Shown here: one piece after another, positions 34,998-44,450 of the stretch
Layout: each line of letters starts with the position of its first letter
Numbering within the stretch: position 1 is the stretch's first letter
DNA from: Bacilli bacterium
Lineage (GTDB): Bacteria > Bacillota_I > Bacilli_A > RF39 > UBA660
DNA length: 64,000 nucleotides
Assembly: GCA_017513865.1 (NCBI GenBank)
Contig: JAFWMN010000011.1
Span: forward strand, 62,001-126,000
Reading direction: 5' to 3'
Made by a program: the position numbers and the translations under genes
Notes under the pieces: model-generated
The model's database searches: none
Told to the model about the DNA's origin: nothing
What the model saw: only the letters and a program-made list of their open reading frames with translations

Positions 34998-35712
34998 ATT
35001 TTTTTCCAAGCGAATATAGAGTTTTTACTTCTTTTATTGTTAAATGTCTATACTTTCCAGAAGTAAGTCCACTTAAAGTAAGCCCAGCAAATTTTTCTCT
35101 TTTTAATTTAGTTACTTTATAACCAATAGCTTCAAACATTTTTTTAACTTGATGATTTTTACCCTCGTGAATAGTAAGTTCAACTAATGAAAAATTATTC
35201 TTTTTATCTATTTTTTTAATTTTAGCTTTAGCTTTAGCCGTTTTTTTACCATCAATCATAACCCCGGCACACATCTTTTTAATAAACTCTGGCTTTACAA
35301 GTCCTTCGATTTTAGCAACATAAACTTTTTCAATATTGTTTCTAGGATGAATTAATAAATTGGTAAGTTCACCATCATTAGTTAAAATAAGCAGTCCACT
35401 AGTATCATAATCAAGTCTACCAACAGGATACAATCGATTAGTTGTACTAATTAAATCCATAACTGTTTTTCTGCCTTTTTCATCATTAGTTGTAGTTACT
35501 ACTCCTCTAGGTTTATATAGTAAAATATATTCCTTATTTTCTAACTTTAAATTACATCCATTAATCGTAATTTGATCACTATAACTAGCCTTAGCCCCTA
35601 AGTTAGTAATTTTTTCACCATTTACAAAAACTTTACCACTTTCTATTAAAACTTCCGCTTTTCTTCTAGAACAGTATCCACTATTTGCAATAATTTTTTG
35701 AAGTCTCTCCAT
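34996..35712 (-). CDS. rluB: RluB/RsuA-family rRNA pseudouridine synthase
   Basis: Converts uridine to pseudouridine in rRNA (RluB family, 23S). 238 residues: S4 RNA-binding domain (MERLQKIIANSGYCSRRKAE), catalytic RLYPVGRLDYDTSGLLILTN (Asp in GRLDYDT), and C-terminal EGKNHQVKKMFEAIGYKV. Starts at 35712 after a GGTGAT site. Follows spmB, as in Bacillus where rluB is next to spmAB. Confidence 0.9.
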   Translation of the reverse strand: MERLQKIIANSGYCSRRKAEVLIESGKVFVNGEKITNLGAKASYSDQITINGCNLKLENKEYILLYKPRGVVTTTNDEKGRKTVMDLISTTNRLYPVGRLDYDTSGLLILTNDGELTNLLIHPRNNIEKVYVAKIEGLVKPEFIKKMCAGVMIDGKKTAKAKAKIKKIDKKNNFSLVELTIHEGKNHQVKKMFEAIGYKVTKLKREKFAGLTLSGLTSGKYRHLTIKEVKTLYSLGKK

Positions 35713-35753
35713 GCAAATCACCAACTAAATTATACTTTATGAATCTTATTATG

Positions 35754-36263
35754 TCAAAATAAAAATGGGACTATGATTAAACTCATTATAACCATAAATA
35801 AATCAGCTAGTAACCCTACCCATAAAGCATGTTTTATTTTTTTTATTCCTACCGTTCCAAAATATAAAGTAATAATATAAATAGTTGTATCACTTGATCC
35901 CTGGATAACCGATGAAAGAAAACTTATATAACTATCTGGTCCATATATCCCATATATATTATTTAAAAGAGCAAGTCCAAAACTACCAGAAAGTGGTCGC
36001 ATAACAGCAATTGGCAAAACTTCAAATGGAATTTTTAATAACAAAAATAACGGTTTTAAAAAAGAAAAAACATAATCAATTATTTTACTACTTTTAAAAA
36101 TATTGACTGCTAAAATCATAGCTAAAAGTGAAGGAAACATTTTCATTATCATTGAAAAGCTATCTATTACTCCTTCAATAAAAGCATCATAAATATTTAT
36201 TTTTTTAAAAAATCCATATATTATTACAAAAAGAACAATTAATGGAATAAACAAATTACTCAT
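35754..36263 (-). CDS. spmB: Spore maturation protein B
   Basis: 169 residues, nucleoside-recognition (Gate) membrane domain: VIDSFSMIMKMFPSLLAMIL and AVMRPLSGSFGLALLNNIYG, FLSSVIQGSSDTTIYIITLYFG. With SpmA it is needed for full dehydration of the spore core in B. subtilis. Start overlaps the spmA stop. Order dacB-spmA-spmB matches the mother-cell operon in Bacillus. Confidence 0.92.
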   Translation of the reverse strand: MSNLFIPLIVLFVIIYGFFKKINIYDAFIEGVIDSFSMIMKMFPSLLAMILAVNIFKSSKIIDYVFSFLKPLFLLLKIPFEVLPIAVMRPLSGSFGLALLNNIYGIYGPDSYISFLSSVIQGSSDTTIYIITLYFGTVGIKKIKHALWVGLLADLFMVIMSLIIVPFLF

Positions 36264-36832
36264 TTTTTAGCCCACAATCTATCAACAATAAGTCCAAAAA
36301 CTAAAGAAATAAAACTAACAATTATACATGGCAAAACAATACTAGTAGGACTCTTACTTTTATGAAGCATTCTAAGCGAAATAATAGTCGTGGGAATTAA
36401 GGTAAAACCGCAAGTATTCATGATTAAAAAAGTAATCATACTAGTACTAGCTTCTTCTTTATTATCATTTAATTTTTGCATAGATTCCATTGCTTTAATT
36501 CCAAAAGGCGTTGCCGCATTACCTAACCCAAACACATTAGCGATAATATTAGAAGAAATATAATCAAAAGATTCATGATTCCTAGGTATTTTTGGAAATA
36601 ATATTCTTAAAAATGGTTCAATAAGTTTAGAAAATTTATCAAGTAATCCTGCCCTTTTAGCAATATTCATTATTCCTAGCCACAAAGCTATCAAAGGAAA
36701 AATTTGAAATAGTAAATCTAAAGTGACTTTACCACTACCCAAAATTTGTTTATTCAATATCTCGAATTTGCCATTTATAATTAAATATAATGAACCAGAA
36801 ATAATTAAAAACGCCCATAATTTATTAATCAT
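36260..36832 (-). CDS. spmA: Spore maturation protein A
   Basis: 190 residues, four to five membrane segments, Gate domain with IFPLIALWLGIMNIAKRAGL and NVFGLGNAATPFGIKAMESM, TFLIMNTCGFTLIPTT. Partner of SpmB. Its ATG overlaps the end of dacB (4 bases), so the three genes are coupled. Confidence 0.93.
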   Translation of the reverse strand: MINKLWAFLIISGSLYLIINGKFEILNKQILGSGKVTLDLLFQIFPLIALWLGIMNIAKRAGLLDKFSKLIEPFLRILFPKIPRNHESFDYISSNIIANVFGLGNAATPFGIKAMESMQKLNDNKEEASTSMITFLIMNTCGFTLIPTTIISLRMLHKSKSPTSIVLPCIIVSFISLVFGLIVDRLWAKK

Positions 36833-37848
36833 ACCTTAACATAAATACTTTCTTTTTTTATAATTTGATCACCTAAATAAACTTTAATCATTCCAACTTT
36901 ATCATTATTCTTGTATTTCCTTTCTTTTTTTAATTCATATTTAATTTTAAGTAACTTTTCTTCATCTAATGTAAGGGGATAAGTTACTTTATTTTTAATA
37001 TAAAGTGTATTATTATAATAATTCTCACCTATTATCGAAAGCTTTCCTTTATTAAATAAAATAAAATTATTATATTTAGAAAAAGCTTCTTCAAACAAGC
37101 TAACATGATCCTTAAAATCATTTCCATCATTAATTGTAACTGCCACCAAATTAAGATTATTTTTAGAAGCTGAAGTAACCAAAGTTCTTTTAGCTTTTTT
37201 AGTAAATCCTGTTTTGCCGCCAATCATATATTTATATGAATATAAAAGTTTATTTTTATTTCTCCATTTATAAACATTTTTGTTGGTTTTTAAAACATAT
37301 TCTTTTGTACTAACAATCTTTCTAAATTCTTTGTTTTTCATCGCATAACTCATAAGCAACGCCATGTCATAAGCTGATGAAAAATTTCCTTTAAATTCTT
37401 TTTCATCAAGTCCACTAGGATTATTAAAAATAGTATTTTTCATTCCTATTTTTAAAGATTTTTTATTCATTAAACTCACAAATTTTTGAATACTTCCAGA
37501 AGTGTTTTTAGCTAAAACTAAAGCTGCATCATTACCACTCCGCATCATAAGCCCATAAAGTAAATCTTTTACCTTAAGTTTTTCTCCAACTTGTACATAA
37601 ATTCCTGAACCATATGATTTTAACACCTCATCACCAACAATAATTTCTTGATTAATATCAGTATTTTCAATCACACAAATAGCTGTCATAATTTTTGATA
37701 TTGAAGCAACACTTTGAACATAATTCATATCTTTTCCATATAAAATCCTTTTACTATCCATATCCATTAAAATAACTGACCTTGCTGAAGTATTAAATGC
37801 CTTAACACTAAAAGGAAAAAGCAATAATAAAAATAAAACTTTTTTCAT
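36829..37848 (-). CDS. dacB: D-alanyl-D-alanine carboxypeptidase (DacB/DacF type)
   Basis: Penicillin-binding protein that trims peptidoglycan peptides. 339 residues with signal peptide (KKVLFLLLLFPFSVKAF), SxxK motif in VASISKIMTA, SxN motif in MMRSGNDAALVLAK, and KTG in GGKTGFTKKAKRTLV. C-terminal beta domain present. Upstream of spmA-spmB, which points to the sporulation enzyme PBP5* that lowers cortex cross-linking. Start at 37848; the longer frame would place the signal peptide inside the protein. Confidence 0.92.
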   Translation of the reverse strand: MKKVLFLLLLFPFSVKAFNTSARSVILMDMDSKRILYGKDMNYVQSVASISKIMTAICVIENTDINQEIIVGDEVLKSYGSGIYVQVGEKLKVKDLLYGLMMRSGNDAALVLAKNTSGSIQKFVSLMNKKSLKIGMKNTIFNNPSGLDEKEFKGNFSSAYDMALLMSYAMKNKEFRKIVSTKEYVLKTNKNVYKWRNKNKLLYSYKYMIGGKTGFTKKAKRTLVTSASKNNLNLVAVTINDGNDFKDHVSLFEEAFSKYNNFILFNKGKLSIIGENYYNNTLYIKNKVTYPLTLDEEKLLKIKYELKKERKYKNNDKVGMIKVYLGDQIIKKESIYVKV

Positions 37849-37875
37849 AAATTCACCTAAAAAATTATATACAAA

Positions 37876-37899
37876 AAATGGACAAAATATGTCCATTTA
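37876..37899 (-). terminator. Terminator after lipoprotein gene
   Basis: AATGGAC/GTCCATT stem with six T on the minus strand, between 37907 and dacB. Confidence 0.75.
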
Positions 37900-37906
37900 A
37901 TAATTA

Positions 37907-38548
37907 TTAAGAGGCATCATTATCTGTGTTTTGAGCATTATCTGTTTTATAGTCCTGTTGAGAAATATCTGTACTTTCCGTATTTTTTGTATCATTATTT
38001 GTATCTATTATTTCATTATTTATATCATTGACACCATAAAGTCCATTTATTTTACTTTCATCATCAGAAGATAATGGATTAATTACCCACTTTTCATCAA
38101 TTTTATTTAAATAAAAATTAATTGTATATGTTTCCATATCTTTCACTTTCTTTATCTTATCAAGTCTATAGGAAGCAAATGTGTTGTTAGTATCAAATTC
38201 CGATGCATTTTCCAATCTATAATTATTAGCCTCATTTACTGCATCAGTATAACTGCGAACAGTTATTTCAACTTCAACTGTGGCAGTATCTCCATCAATT
38301 GTTTCATCTTTAATTTTATATGTCATATCTTGATAATGTTTTTTCATAAATTCACGGTAATCATTTCTTTCATTATCAGTTAAATCACTGTCAAAAAGCA
38401 AAACATCATTTAAATCATCCATAACATCTTTATCGTTTGTCTGATATTTATTTAAAAATGCCTCTACTTTTTTAGTTGGTGTATTATTCATATTACCACA
38501 TCCTGTAAGAACAAATAAGATAAGAAAAAAACAGAATAATTTTTTCAT
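37907..38548 (-). CDS. Lipoprotein of unknown function
   Basis: 213 residues with lipobox LTGCGN at the end of an N-terminal hydrophobic segment. The mature part starts TPTKKVEAFLNKYQTNDKDV, has a central beta-rich region (DGDTATVEVEITVRSYTDAV) and an Asn/Asp/Thr-rich C-terminal tail. It resembles the DUF-type lipoproteins with an NTF2-like domain that are common in Firmicutes; no function known. Confidence 0.8.
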   Translation of the reverse strand: MKKLFCFFLILFVLTGCGNMNNTPTKKVEAFLNKYQTNDKDVMDDLNDVLLFDSDLTDNERNDYREFMKKHYQDMTYKIKDETIDGDTATVEVEITVRSYTDAVNEANNYRLENASEFDTNNTFASYRLDKIKKVKDMETYTINFYLNKIDEKWVINPLSSDDESKINGLYGVNDINNEIIDTNNDTKNTESTDISQQDYKTDNAQNTDNDAS

Positions 38549-38590
38549 AAAATCCCTCCTTTAGTAATAGTTTGGAATATTTATTAAAAA

Positions 38591-39346
38591 TTATACTGTT
38601 TTATTATTTGTTTTTTTACTATCTTTTATAGGTTCTAAAAGTAATCCATTACTTTTTAAATTATTTTTACTTTTTGAAATTTCAAAGTTACTGTTTAAAA
38701 AAAATTTTAAATATAATCCATTTATACTAGATAAAGTATCATATACTTTTTTTGATAAACCTGTTTGCGTAAAGTAAAAACTATCACCATATATTATTGC
38801 GTTATCTCTAGTAAGTTCCATAAAACCATATTTTAAAAATTTTTTGATAACTTCTTGATTTGCATCATTTTCCTTTAAAATAAAATAACCAGGATCAGGA
38901 GTCCACTTAATAATCCCATCTTTTATAACATATTTAGAAGTCAAACACTTATCAACATCAAAAAATTGATTATATGTTGGATCCACCAAATAAGGAACTA
39001 ATTTATCTTCCTCTAACAAATAAACAATTATAAAAGAGTGCTGGAGAACATTAAAGAATATGCGGTTTGTCTGTACAGGAATACTTTTAAGATTCAAATC
39101 ATCAAAATAATGTTTAAGCATAGATTGTGCATTAGTACAATCACCAGAAAAATTATATCCATCTATATTTTCATGTTTACTTTTAATAAGTAAATCTCTA
39201 ACTTTATAAGAAATATAACTTAAAAAATATAATGCTTCATCTTTGGTTAATGATTTTCCATTTTTACATTTTTCTTCTATTTCTTCTATTATAACCAGAT
39301 CTACATTTTCCATAATATTAATATCAATATCAAATATTTGATTCAT
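38591..39346 (-). CDS. Protein with a transglutaminase/NAT-like Cys-His-Asp pattern
   Basis: 251 residues, no signal peptide or membrane segment. Three conserved-looking points in order are GDCTNAQSMLKHYF (Cys), VLQHSFIIVYLL (His) and PYLVDPTYNQFF (Asp). Spacing and contexts fit the papain-like fold of transglutaminases and arylamine N-acetyltransferases. No named family recognised. It follows the tmRNA gene downstream in the same orientation but no functional link is visible. Confidence 0.6.
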   Translation of the reverse strand: MNQIFDIDINIMENVDLVIIEEIEEKCKNGKSLTKDEALYFLSYISYKVRDLLIKSKHENIDGYNFSGDCTNAQSMLKHYFDDLNLKSIPVQTNRIFFNVLQHSFIIVYLLEEDKLVPYLVDPTYNQFFDVDKCLTSKYVIKDGIIKWTPDPGYFILKENDANQEVIKKFLKYGFMELTRDNAIIYGDSFYFTQTGLSKKVYDTLSSINGLYLKFFLNSNFEISKSKNNLKSNGLLLEPIKDSKKTNNKTV

Positions 39347-39425
39347 ATTAACACCTCTAATATAAATTAAAGGTTAATTTAATATTAACCTTTTATATAT
39401 AAAGTCTTACAGACTAATTTTCAAT

Positions 39426-39774
39426 TGGTGGACCCGAGGAGAATTGAACTCCTGTCCAAAAATACTTCAAAGTAAACATCTACAAGTTTAGTTAGTTATA
39501 AAATTTCCTAATAAAAATTAGTAACTAACAACTATCCTATTAGTAAGCCTATAAAATTCATCATTACCTCTAGGCTAAATAATGATATATCTCACTAAAA
39601 GCGAACTTCTAAAATTTTTTGTGAGCTAAAAATTATAGAAGTGTACCATGCCAACCTTAGGCAAATGAAGGTACGTAATTATTTCTGTTTCCAGTTATAT
39701 TTAAGTTAGACTTAACGTGTCTCTCCGACTTGCAGTTTAAATCTCCCTATTTCTGTCGAAACCAAAGCGGGCCC
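39426..39774 (-). ncRNA. ssrA: Transfer-messenger RNA
   Basis: 349 bases. 5' GGGCCCG pairs with 3' CGGGUCC before ACCA to form a seven-pair acceptor stem with the G3-U70 wobble typical of alanine identity. The T-arm is GGAGTTCAATTCTCC and the 5' part GGTTTCGACAG is standard. The most likely tag frame starts at GGA (39690-39692) and reads GNRNNYVPSFA then TAA (39657-39659). smpB and rnr lie directly upstream. The CCA is encoded. Confidence 0.95.
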
Positions 39775-39790
39775 GTTTTTAAACAGTTAT

Positions 39791-39819
39791 ATTTTAACAT
39801 ATAACTGTTTTTTTGACAA
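39791..39819 (-). promoter_or_regulatory. ssrA promoter inside a hairpin
   Basis: TTGTCA (39814-39819), 17 bases, TAAAAT (39791-39796) on the minus strand. The same bases contain the inverted repeat ACAGTTATAT/ATATAACTGT, which may also end smpB transcripts. Confidence 0.65.
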
Positions 39820-39820
39820 A

Positions 39821-40255
39821 TTACTTCTTTAGTCTACTGCGAATATCTCTTTCAATATCGCGTTTTTTTATATCCTCTCTTTTATCGTAATCTTTCTTAC
39901 CCCTGCATACACCAAGCATAATTTTTGCTTTTCCTTTGTTTAAGTATACTTTTAAAGGAATTAATGTATACCCTTCTAATCTTACTTTATCACGAAGTTT
40001 ATAAATTTCTTTTTTGTGTAAAAGTAATTTTCTGGTTCTAGTTTCTTCATGATTAAAAATATTCCCATTATCATAACTACTAATATGCATATTTATAAGA
40101 AATACTTCATCATTTTTAATATTAGCGTAACTATCTTTTATATTAGCTTTGCCAGCTTTTATCGACTTTATCTCTGTTCCAGTCAAAACAATACCAGCTT
40201 CAATAGTTTCAAAAATTTGATAATTATGCTTTGCTTTGCGGTTGTTTATTTCCAT
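39821..40255 (-). CDS. smpB: SsrA-binding protein
   Basis: Delivers tmRNA to stalled ribosomes. 144 residues, full length: [60 protein letters not shown], ending with a basic tail [15 protein letters not shown]. Start at 40255 (AAAGGTG site), overlapping the end of rnr. Standard rnr-smpB-ssrA cluster. Confidence 0.96.
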   Translation of the reverse strand: MEINNRKAKHNYQIFETIEAGIVLTGTEIKSIKAGKANIKDSYANIKNDEVFLINMHISSYDNGNIFNHEETRTRKLLLHKKEIYKLRDKVRLEGYTLIPLKVYLNKGKAKIMLGVCRGKKDYDKREDIKKRDIERDIRSRLKK

Positions 40256-42350
40256 TTTTATCACCTTTGTTTAGTATAAAATTAATAAGCCCTTTTTCTT
40301 TTACTACACTCTCAACAACTATTTCTACTGACATACCAAGCACATATCTTTTTTTACTTTTTTTACCAATTAAACTATATGTGCTTTCATCATAAGTATA
40401 ATAATCATCATCAATACTGTCAATTTTAACAAGACCTTCTACTAAATTAGGTAGTTCCACATACATTCCATAATTTGTAACTGTACTTATCATACCTTTA
40501 TATACTTCGCCAATATGGCCTTCCATATATTCAGCCATTTTCATATCCGTTACATCTCTTTCACAATCATCAGCCGCTTTTTCGCGATCAGAAGATTTTT
40601 TTGCTATAATTGGAAGCTCTTCATTAAAATAGTCAATAGTTGAATTATCTATTTTGTGTTCAAACAAATATGTTCTAAGAAGTCTATGAACAGTTAAATC
40701 CGGGAATCTTCTAATTGGTGAAGTAAAATGTGTATAAAACTTACTTGCTAAACCAAAATGCCCAATATTAGTATTATCATAAATAGCTTTCATCATACTC
40801 CTTAAAAGCATATTAGATAAAACAGGATATTCTTTTTTATCCTTTAATTGATCTAAAATGCTTTGAATTGTTTTAGGTGTAATATTTTTCATATTAGCAT
40901 TTACTTTATAACCTAAAATATTTAGAAAACTTAAAAATCTTTTTAATTTATCTTCATCAGGTCGACCATGAACACGGTAGATAAAAGGAAGATCCATATA
41001 AGTTATCGTTGTCGCAACAGCTTCATTAGCCGCTATCATAAAGTCTTCAATTAAATTTTCACCAGTTCCTCTTACCCTTTTTTCGATATCAATTGCTTTT
41101 CCATTTTCATCAGTAATGACTTTAGGCTCATCAACATCAAAATCAATATAACCTTTTTCAACTTTTGTTTTTCTTATTATTGAAGCAAGTTCTTTCATTA
41201 AATTTAAATTAGAGACAAATTCTTCATAACCTTCCGGAATAATATTTTCTTCTAAAATTTTATTGACATTTTTATATGTCATTTGTTTTCTAGATTTAAT
41301 ATAACTTTCAAAAATATCACTGCTTAAGGTATTACCTTTTTGATCTATTTCCATCACGCAAGAAATAGTAAGTCTAATAACATCTGGATTTAACGAACAA
41401 ATCCCATTTGAGAGTTGATGTGGAAGCATTGGAATTACCGTATTAGCCAAATAATTACTTGTTCCTCTTTCAAAAGCTTCTTCATATAAAGCTGTACTAG
41501 GTTTTACATAATGACTTACATCAGCAATATGAACACCTAATAGATAATTTCCATTATCAAGTTTTTTAATACTAATCGCATCATCGATATCTTTAGTATC
41601 ATCACCATCTATTGTAAAAATCATTTCATTAGTTAAATCTCTTCTTGATGTAAGCTCTTCTTCTAAAACCTCACTTGGAATACTTTTAAGTTCTTCTTCC
41701 ACTTCCTCTGGATAAATATCACTTATTTGATATTTCGCTGCAATCGATAAAATATCAACCCCTGGATCATCTTTATGACCTAAAACACGAATAACTTCGC
41801 CTTCATAATAATTACTTTTTTCAATTTTATTTTCAATTTTAACGATTACCTTATGCCCAGGCACTGCCCCATTTAATTTATCATTAGGTATTTCAACTAT
41901 GATTTTTAATTTATCGTCGTCTAATTCAATAAAGTTTTTTTGATCTTTAACATATAATTCACCAACTAAAGTAGTACTCATATTACGTTTATTAATTGAT
42001 GAAATTATAGCTTCATGTCTTCCATCATCGATAATCTTAATAATAACTTCATCGCCGTCAACAGCTCCATTTACATTTTCTGAGGCAATATAATAATCAT
42101 CCTTAATTCCATCAACCATTACAAAACCAAAACTTTTTTTATTTCCAACAAATATTCCGATCTTTTTCATTTTATCATTAAATTTTTCATATTTACCTTT
42201 ATTAGTAAGTCTTATTTTAAGTTCTTTTTCTAATTTTTCTAAAACTTTTGCAAGTTGCGGAAGTTCTTCATCATTTAATATAGCTGCTATTTCTTCATAA
42301 GTAACAGCTTTATTATGTTTTGTAATATATTCTAGCACCTTTTCTTCCAT
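40224..42350 (-). CDS. rnr: Ribonuclease R
   Basis: Processive 3'-5' exoribonuclease that degrades structured RNA and works with trans-translation. 708 residues: N-terminal winged helix, cold-shock domains, RNB domain with [16 protein letters not shown] (metal-binding aspartates) and [20 protein letters not shown], then S1 domain near residue 620. Ends with a basic stretch. Upstream of smpB with a 32-base overlap. Confidence 0.96.
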   Translation of the reverse strand: MEEKVLEYITKHNKAVTYEEIAAILNDEELPQLAKVLEKLEKELKIRLTNKGKYEKFNDKMKKIGIFVGNKKSFGFVMVDGIKDDYYIASENVNGAVDGDEVIIKIIDDGRHEAIISSINKRNMSTTLVGELYVKDQKNFIELDDDKLKIIVEIPNDKLNGAVPGHKVIVKIENKIEKSNYYEGEVIRVLGHKDDPGVDILSIAAKYQISDIYPEEVEEELKSIPSEVLEEELTSRRDLTNEMIFTIDGDDTKDIDDAISIKKLDNGNYLLGVHIADVSHYVKPSTALYEEAFERGTSNYLANTVIPMLPHQLSNGICSLNPDVIRLTISCVMEIDQKGNTLSSDIFESYIKSRKQMTYKNVNKILEENIIPEGYEEFVSNLNLMKELASIIRKTKVEKGYIDFDVDEPKVITDENGKAIDIEKRVRGTGENLIEDFMIAANEAVATTITYMDLPFIYRVHGRPDEDKLKRFLSFLNILGYKVNANMKNITPKTIQSILDQLKDKKEYPVLSNMLLRSMMKAIYDNTNIGHFGLASKFYTHFTSPIRRFPDLTVHRLLRTYLFEHKIDNSTIDYFNEELPIIAKKSSDREKAADDCERDVTDMKMAEYMEGHIGEVYKGMISTVTNYGMYVELPNLVEGLVKIDSIDDDYYTYDESTYSLIGKKSKKRYVLGMSVEIVVESVVKEKGLINFILNKGDKNGNKQPQSKA

Positions 42351-42401
42351 TTTTACACCTCTATTATAATTATAAAATAAAATAAAGAAAAAATATAGTG
42401 T

Positions 42402-42965
42402 TTATTGAATTTCCTTTACACTATATTTTTTAAAATAATAAACAATAATTACAATTATCGATCCTAATAAAGCTACTATCATATCCCACATTGTATCCGA
42501 TACCCCAGTTAAAGCTACCCTTTGAGCATCACCGCCAACAAATTCATTACAAACAAATTCAAAAACTTCCCAAAGACATGCACAAAATGAAGTAAAAGAT
42601 AAAATGAATATAATATTAAATAAAAGTTTTTTTGATTTAATTTTGTCTAATATAAGAATTGCCACTCCAGAAGAAAGGAAACCTGAAAAAGTATGCGTAA
42701 TTTTATCAAAGGCTTCTACTTTATTATATAGTTCACATATAACTCCTAAATAATGGGCCAAAAATATAAATATTATCCATAAAAATATTAATCCTTCATT
42801 AATATTTAATTTAAATAATTTATTTAAAATATAAGGAATAAATAATGTTAAAACAATACTACCATTTTTTAAAAATATAACTATTCCTTGATCTAATTCC
42901 GAAAATATTTTAAAAAAAGCTAAAACTATTGTAATTAATATAAATAAACAATTAATCTTCTTCAT
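42402..42965 (-). CDS. YjdF-family (DUF2238-like) membrane protein
   Basis: 187 residues, five to six membrane segments. Family-like conserved stretches: YNKVEAFDKITHTFSGFLSS and ACLWEVFEFVCNEFVGGDAQ followed by GVSDTMWDMIVALLG. Acidic and His residues inside membrane segments suggest a ligand site, but no function is established. Its start overlaps the end of rmuC. Confidence 0.75.
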   Translation of the reverse strand: MKKINCLFILITIVLAFFKIFSELDQGIVIFLKNGSIVLTLFIPYILNKLFKLNINEGLIFLWIIFIFLAHYLGVICELYNKVEAFDKITHTFSGFLSSGVAILILDKIKSKKLLFNIIFILSFTSFCACLWEVFEFVCNEFVGGDAQRVALTGVSDTMWDMIVALLGSIIVIIVYYFKKYSVKEIQ

Positions 42966-44016
42966 GTGTTATACTTTCCATCTCCACTCCATTGATTGCA
43001 TCAAATCTCTTAGTAATTTTATCAGTCGTTGTATGAATATCCTTAACATCTTTACTTACCGTTTCAATACTTCTATAAAGCTTATCCCATCTATCTTTAT
43101 AACGTTTAAACTCCGTATCTAAAAGTCTCAATTCTTGATGAATAACCTTTGTATATTTGTCTCTTTCTAAATTTTTAATAATAATTTGTATAGTAGTTAA
43201 AGTACTTATTAAAGTTGTTGGGCCACATATCCAAACTTTCTTTTGATAAGCATAATCAATAACATCTTGGTGATAAGCATTAACTTCCGCAAAAATAGCT
43301 TCAGCTGGTAAGAAAAGTATTGCTTGATCAGTAGTTTCTCCAGGAATTATATATTTACTAGCGATCGCATCAATATGTTTTTTCATATCAGCTTTAAATT
43401 TTCTTTCAGCTAAACTTCTATTAGAACTATTTTTATCAACCATTAATTGATAATTTTCAAGCGGAAATTTAGAATCAATAGCAATCATTCCCAAAGGATC
43501 AGGAGCAAAAACCACACTATCAGCAATTGTTCCATTACTAAGAGTATACTGAAGTCTATATATATTATTCTTCCCTTCACCAAAAACATTACACAAAATA
43601 TGCTTTAAATTTACTTCTCCGAATATTCCTCTTGTCTTTTTATCAGTTAAAACGCCTTGAAGTGAAACTATATCTGTTGAAAGAGTATCTATTTTCTTTT
43701 GAGCCTCATCAATCTTAGAAAGTCTTTCTAATACTGAAGTAAATGTTTTATTAGTTTTTTCAAAATTTTGATCCAATCTTTCATTTACTTTATCATTGAT
43801 TAAATTAAGTCTGCGGTCAATTCGATCATTAAGTCCCACGAAATCATCATTTAAACTTTTATTAATTTCACTTTTAAAATCTCCTAATTCTTTTATCATT
43901 TCTGTCTCAAGTTTTCCCAGTCTTTCTGTAATATTCGTTTCATTAACATTTTTCGTAAGTGCGATAACACTAACTATTAATATAACAACTAAAAGACCAA
44001 TTATAATATATTCCAT
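42952..44016 (-). CDS. rmuC: DNA recombination protein RmuC
   Basis: 354 residues: N-terminal membrane anchor (YIIIGLLVVILIVSVIALT), coiled coil of about 100 residues, then the RmuC nuclease-like domain (TRGIFGEVNLKHIL, VVFAPDPLGMIAIDSKFPLE, FLPAEAIFAEV, VWICGPTTLISTL). RmuC proteins limit DNA inversions at short inverted repeats. Start at 44016 by spacing to AGGTGA. Confidence 0.93.
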   Translation of the reverse strand: MEYIIIGLLVVILIVSVIALTKNVNETNITERLGKLETEMIKELGDFKSEINKSLNDDFVGLNDRIDRRLNLINDKVNERLDQNFEKTNKTFTSVLERLSKIDEAQKKIDTLSTDIVSLQGVLTDKKTRGIFGEVNLKHILCNVFGEGKNNIYRLQYTLSNGTIADSVVFAPDPLGMIAIDSKFPLENYQLMVDKNSSNRSLAERKFKADMKKHIDAIASKYIIPGETTDQAILFLPAEAIFAEVNAYHQDVIDYAYQKKVWICGPTTLISTLTTIQIIIKNLERDKYTKVIHQELRLLDTEFKRYKDRWDKLYRSIETVSKDVKDIHTTTDKITKRFDAINGVEMESITHEED

Positions 44017-44075
44017 ATCTATCACCTATAATAATTATAAATTATTTTAATTTATCAATCAAGCCATTATTACTT

Positions 44076-44366
44076 TCATAATTTTATATTTTTTAATAAA
44101 TAAGTTTCATATCCTCCAATAATATTATAAGTCTTATAACCAAGCGCATTTAATATTTGACTAAGTGTTTTAGAAGTAAGTCCCTTTTGACAATAAAAAT
44201 AATAAATATTATTTTTATTTAAATACCTACTTGGATCATTTATTAAAATACTATACTCTATGTTTACAGCACCAGGAATATGATTATCACTATACTTTTG
44301 CCTTGACCTTATATCAATAATATTTGGATTTGTTATATCTAATAATTCATTAAAAGAAATTTCCAA
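44076..44366 (-). CDS. Single-domain rhodanese, TTG start
   Basis: 96 residues, sulfurtransferase-like: ITNPNIIDIRSRQKYSDNHI followed by PGAVNIEY, active loop YCQKGLTSKTL (Cys nucleophile), and GYKTYNIIGGYETYL. The frame is open to 44540 but the GAGGTGA site at 44368-44377 sets a TTG start at 44366. Cytosolic; substrate unknown. The longer frame would run through the traG terminator. Confidence 0.88.
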   Translation of the reverse strand: MEISFNELLDITNPNIIDIRSRQKYSDNHIPGAVNIEYSILINDPSRYLNKNNIYYFYCQKGLTSKTLSQILNALGYKTYNIIGGYETYLLKNIKL

Positions 44367-44423
44367 ATAAATCACCTCTAAAACATTATATGTTTTAAAG
44401 TAATATGTTTTTTTACAAATAAC

Positions 44424-44450
44424 TAAAAAGATAAGTATAATACTTATCTT
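44424..44450 (-). terminator. Terminator of the VirD4/TraG gene
   Basis: AAGATAAGTA TAA TACTTATCTT stem over the stop codon with T-run on the minus strand. Confidence 0.8.
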
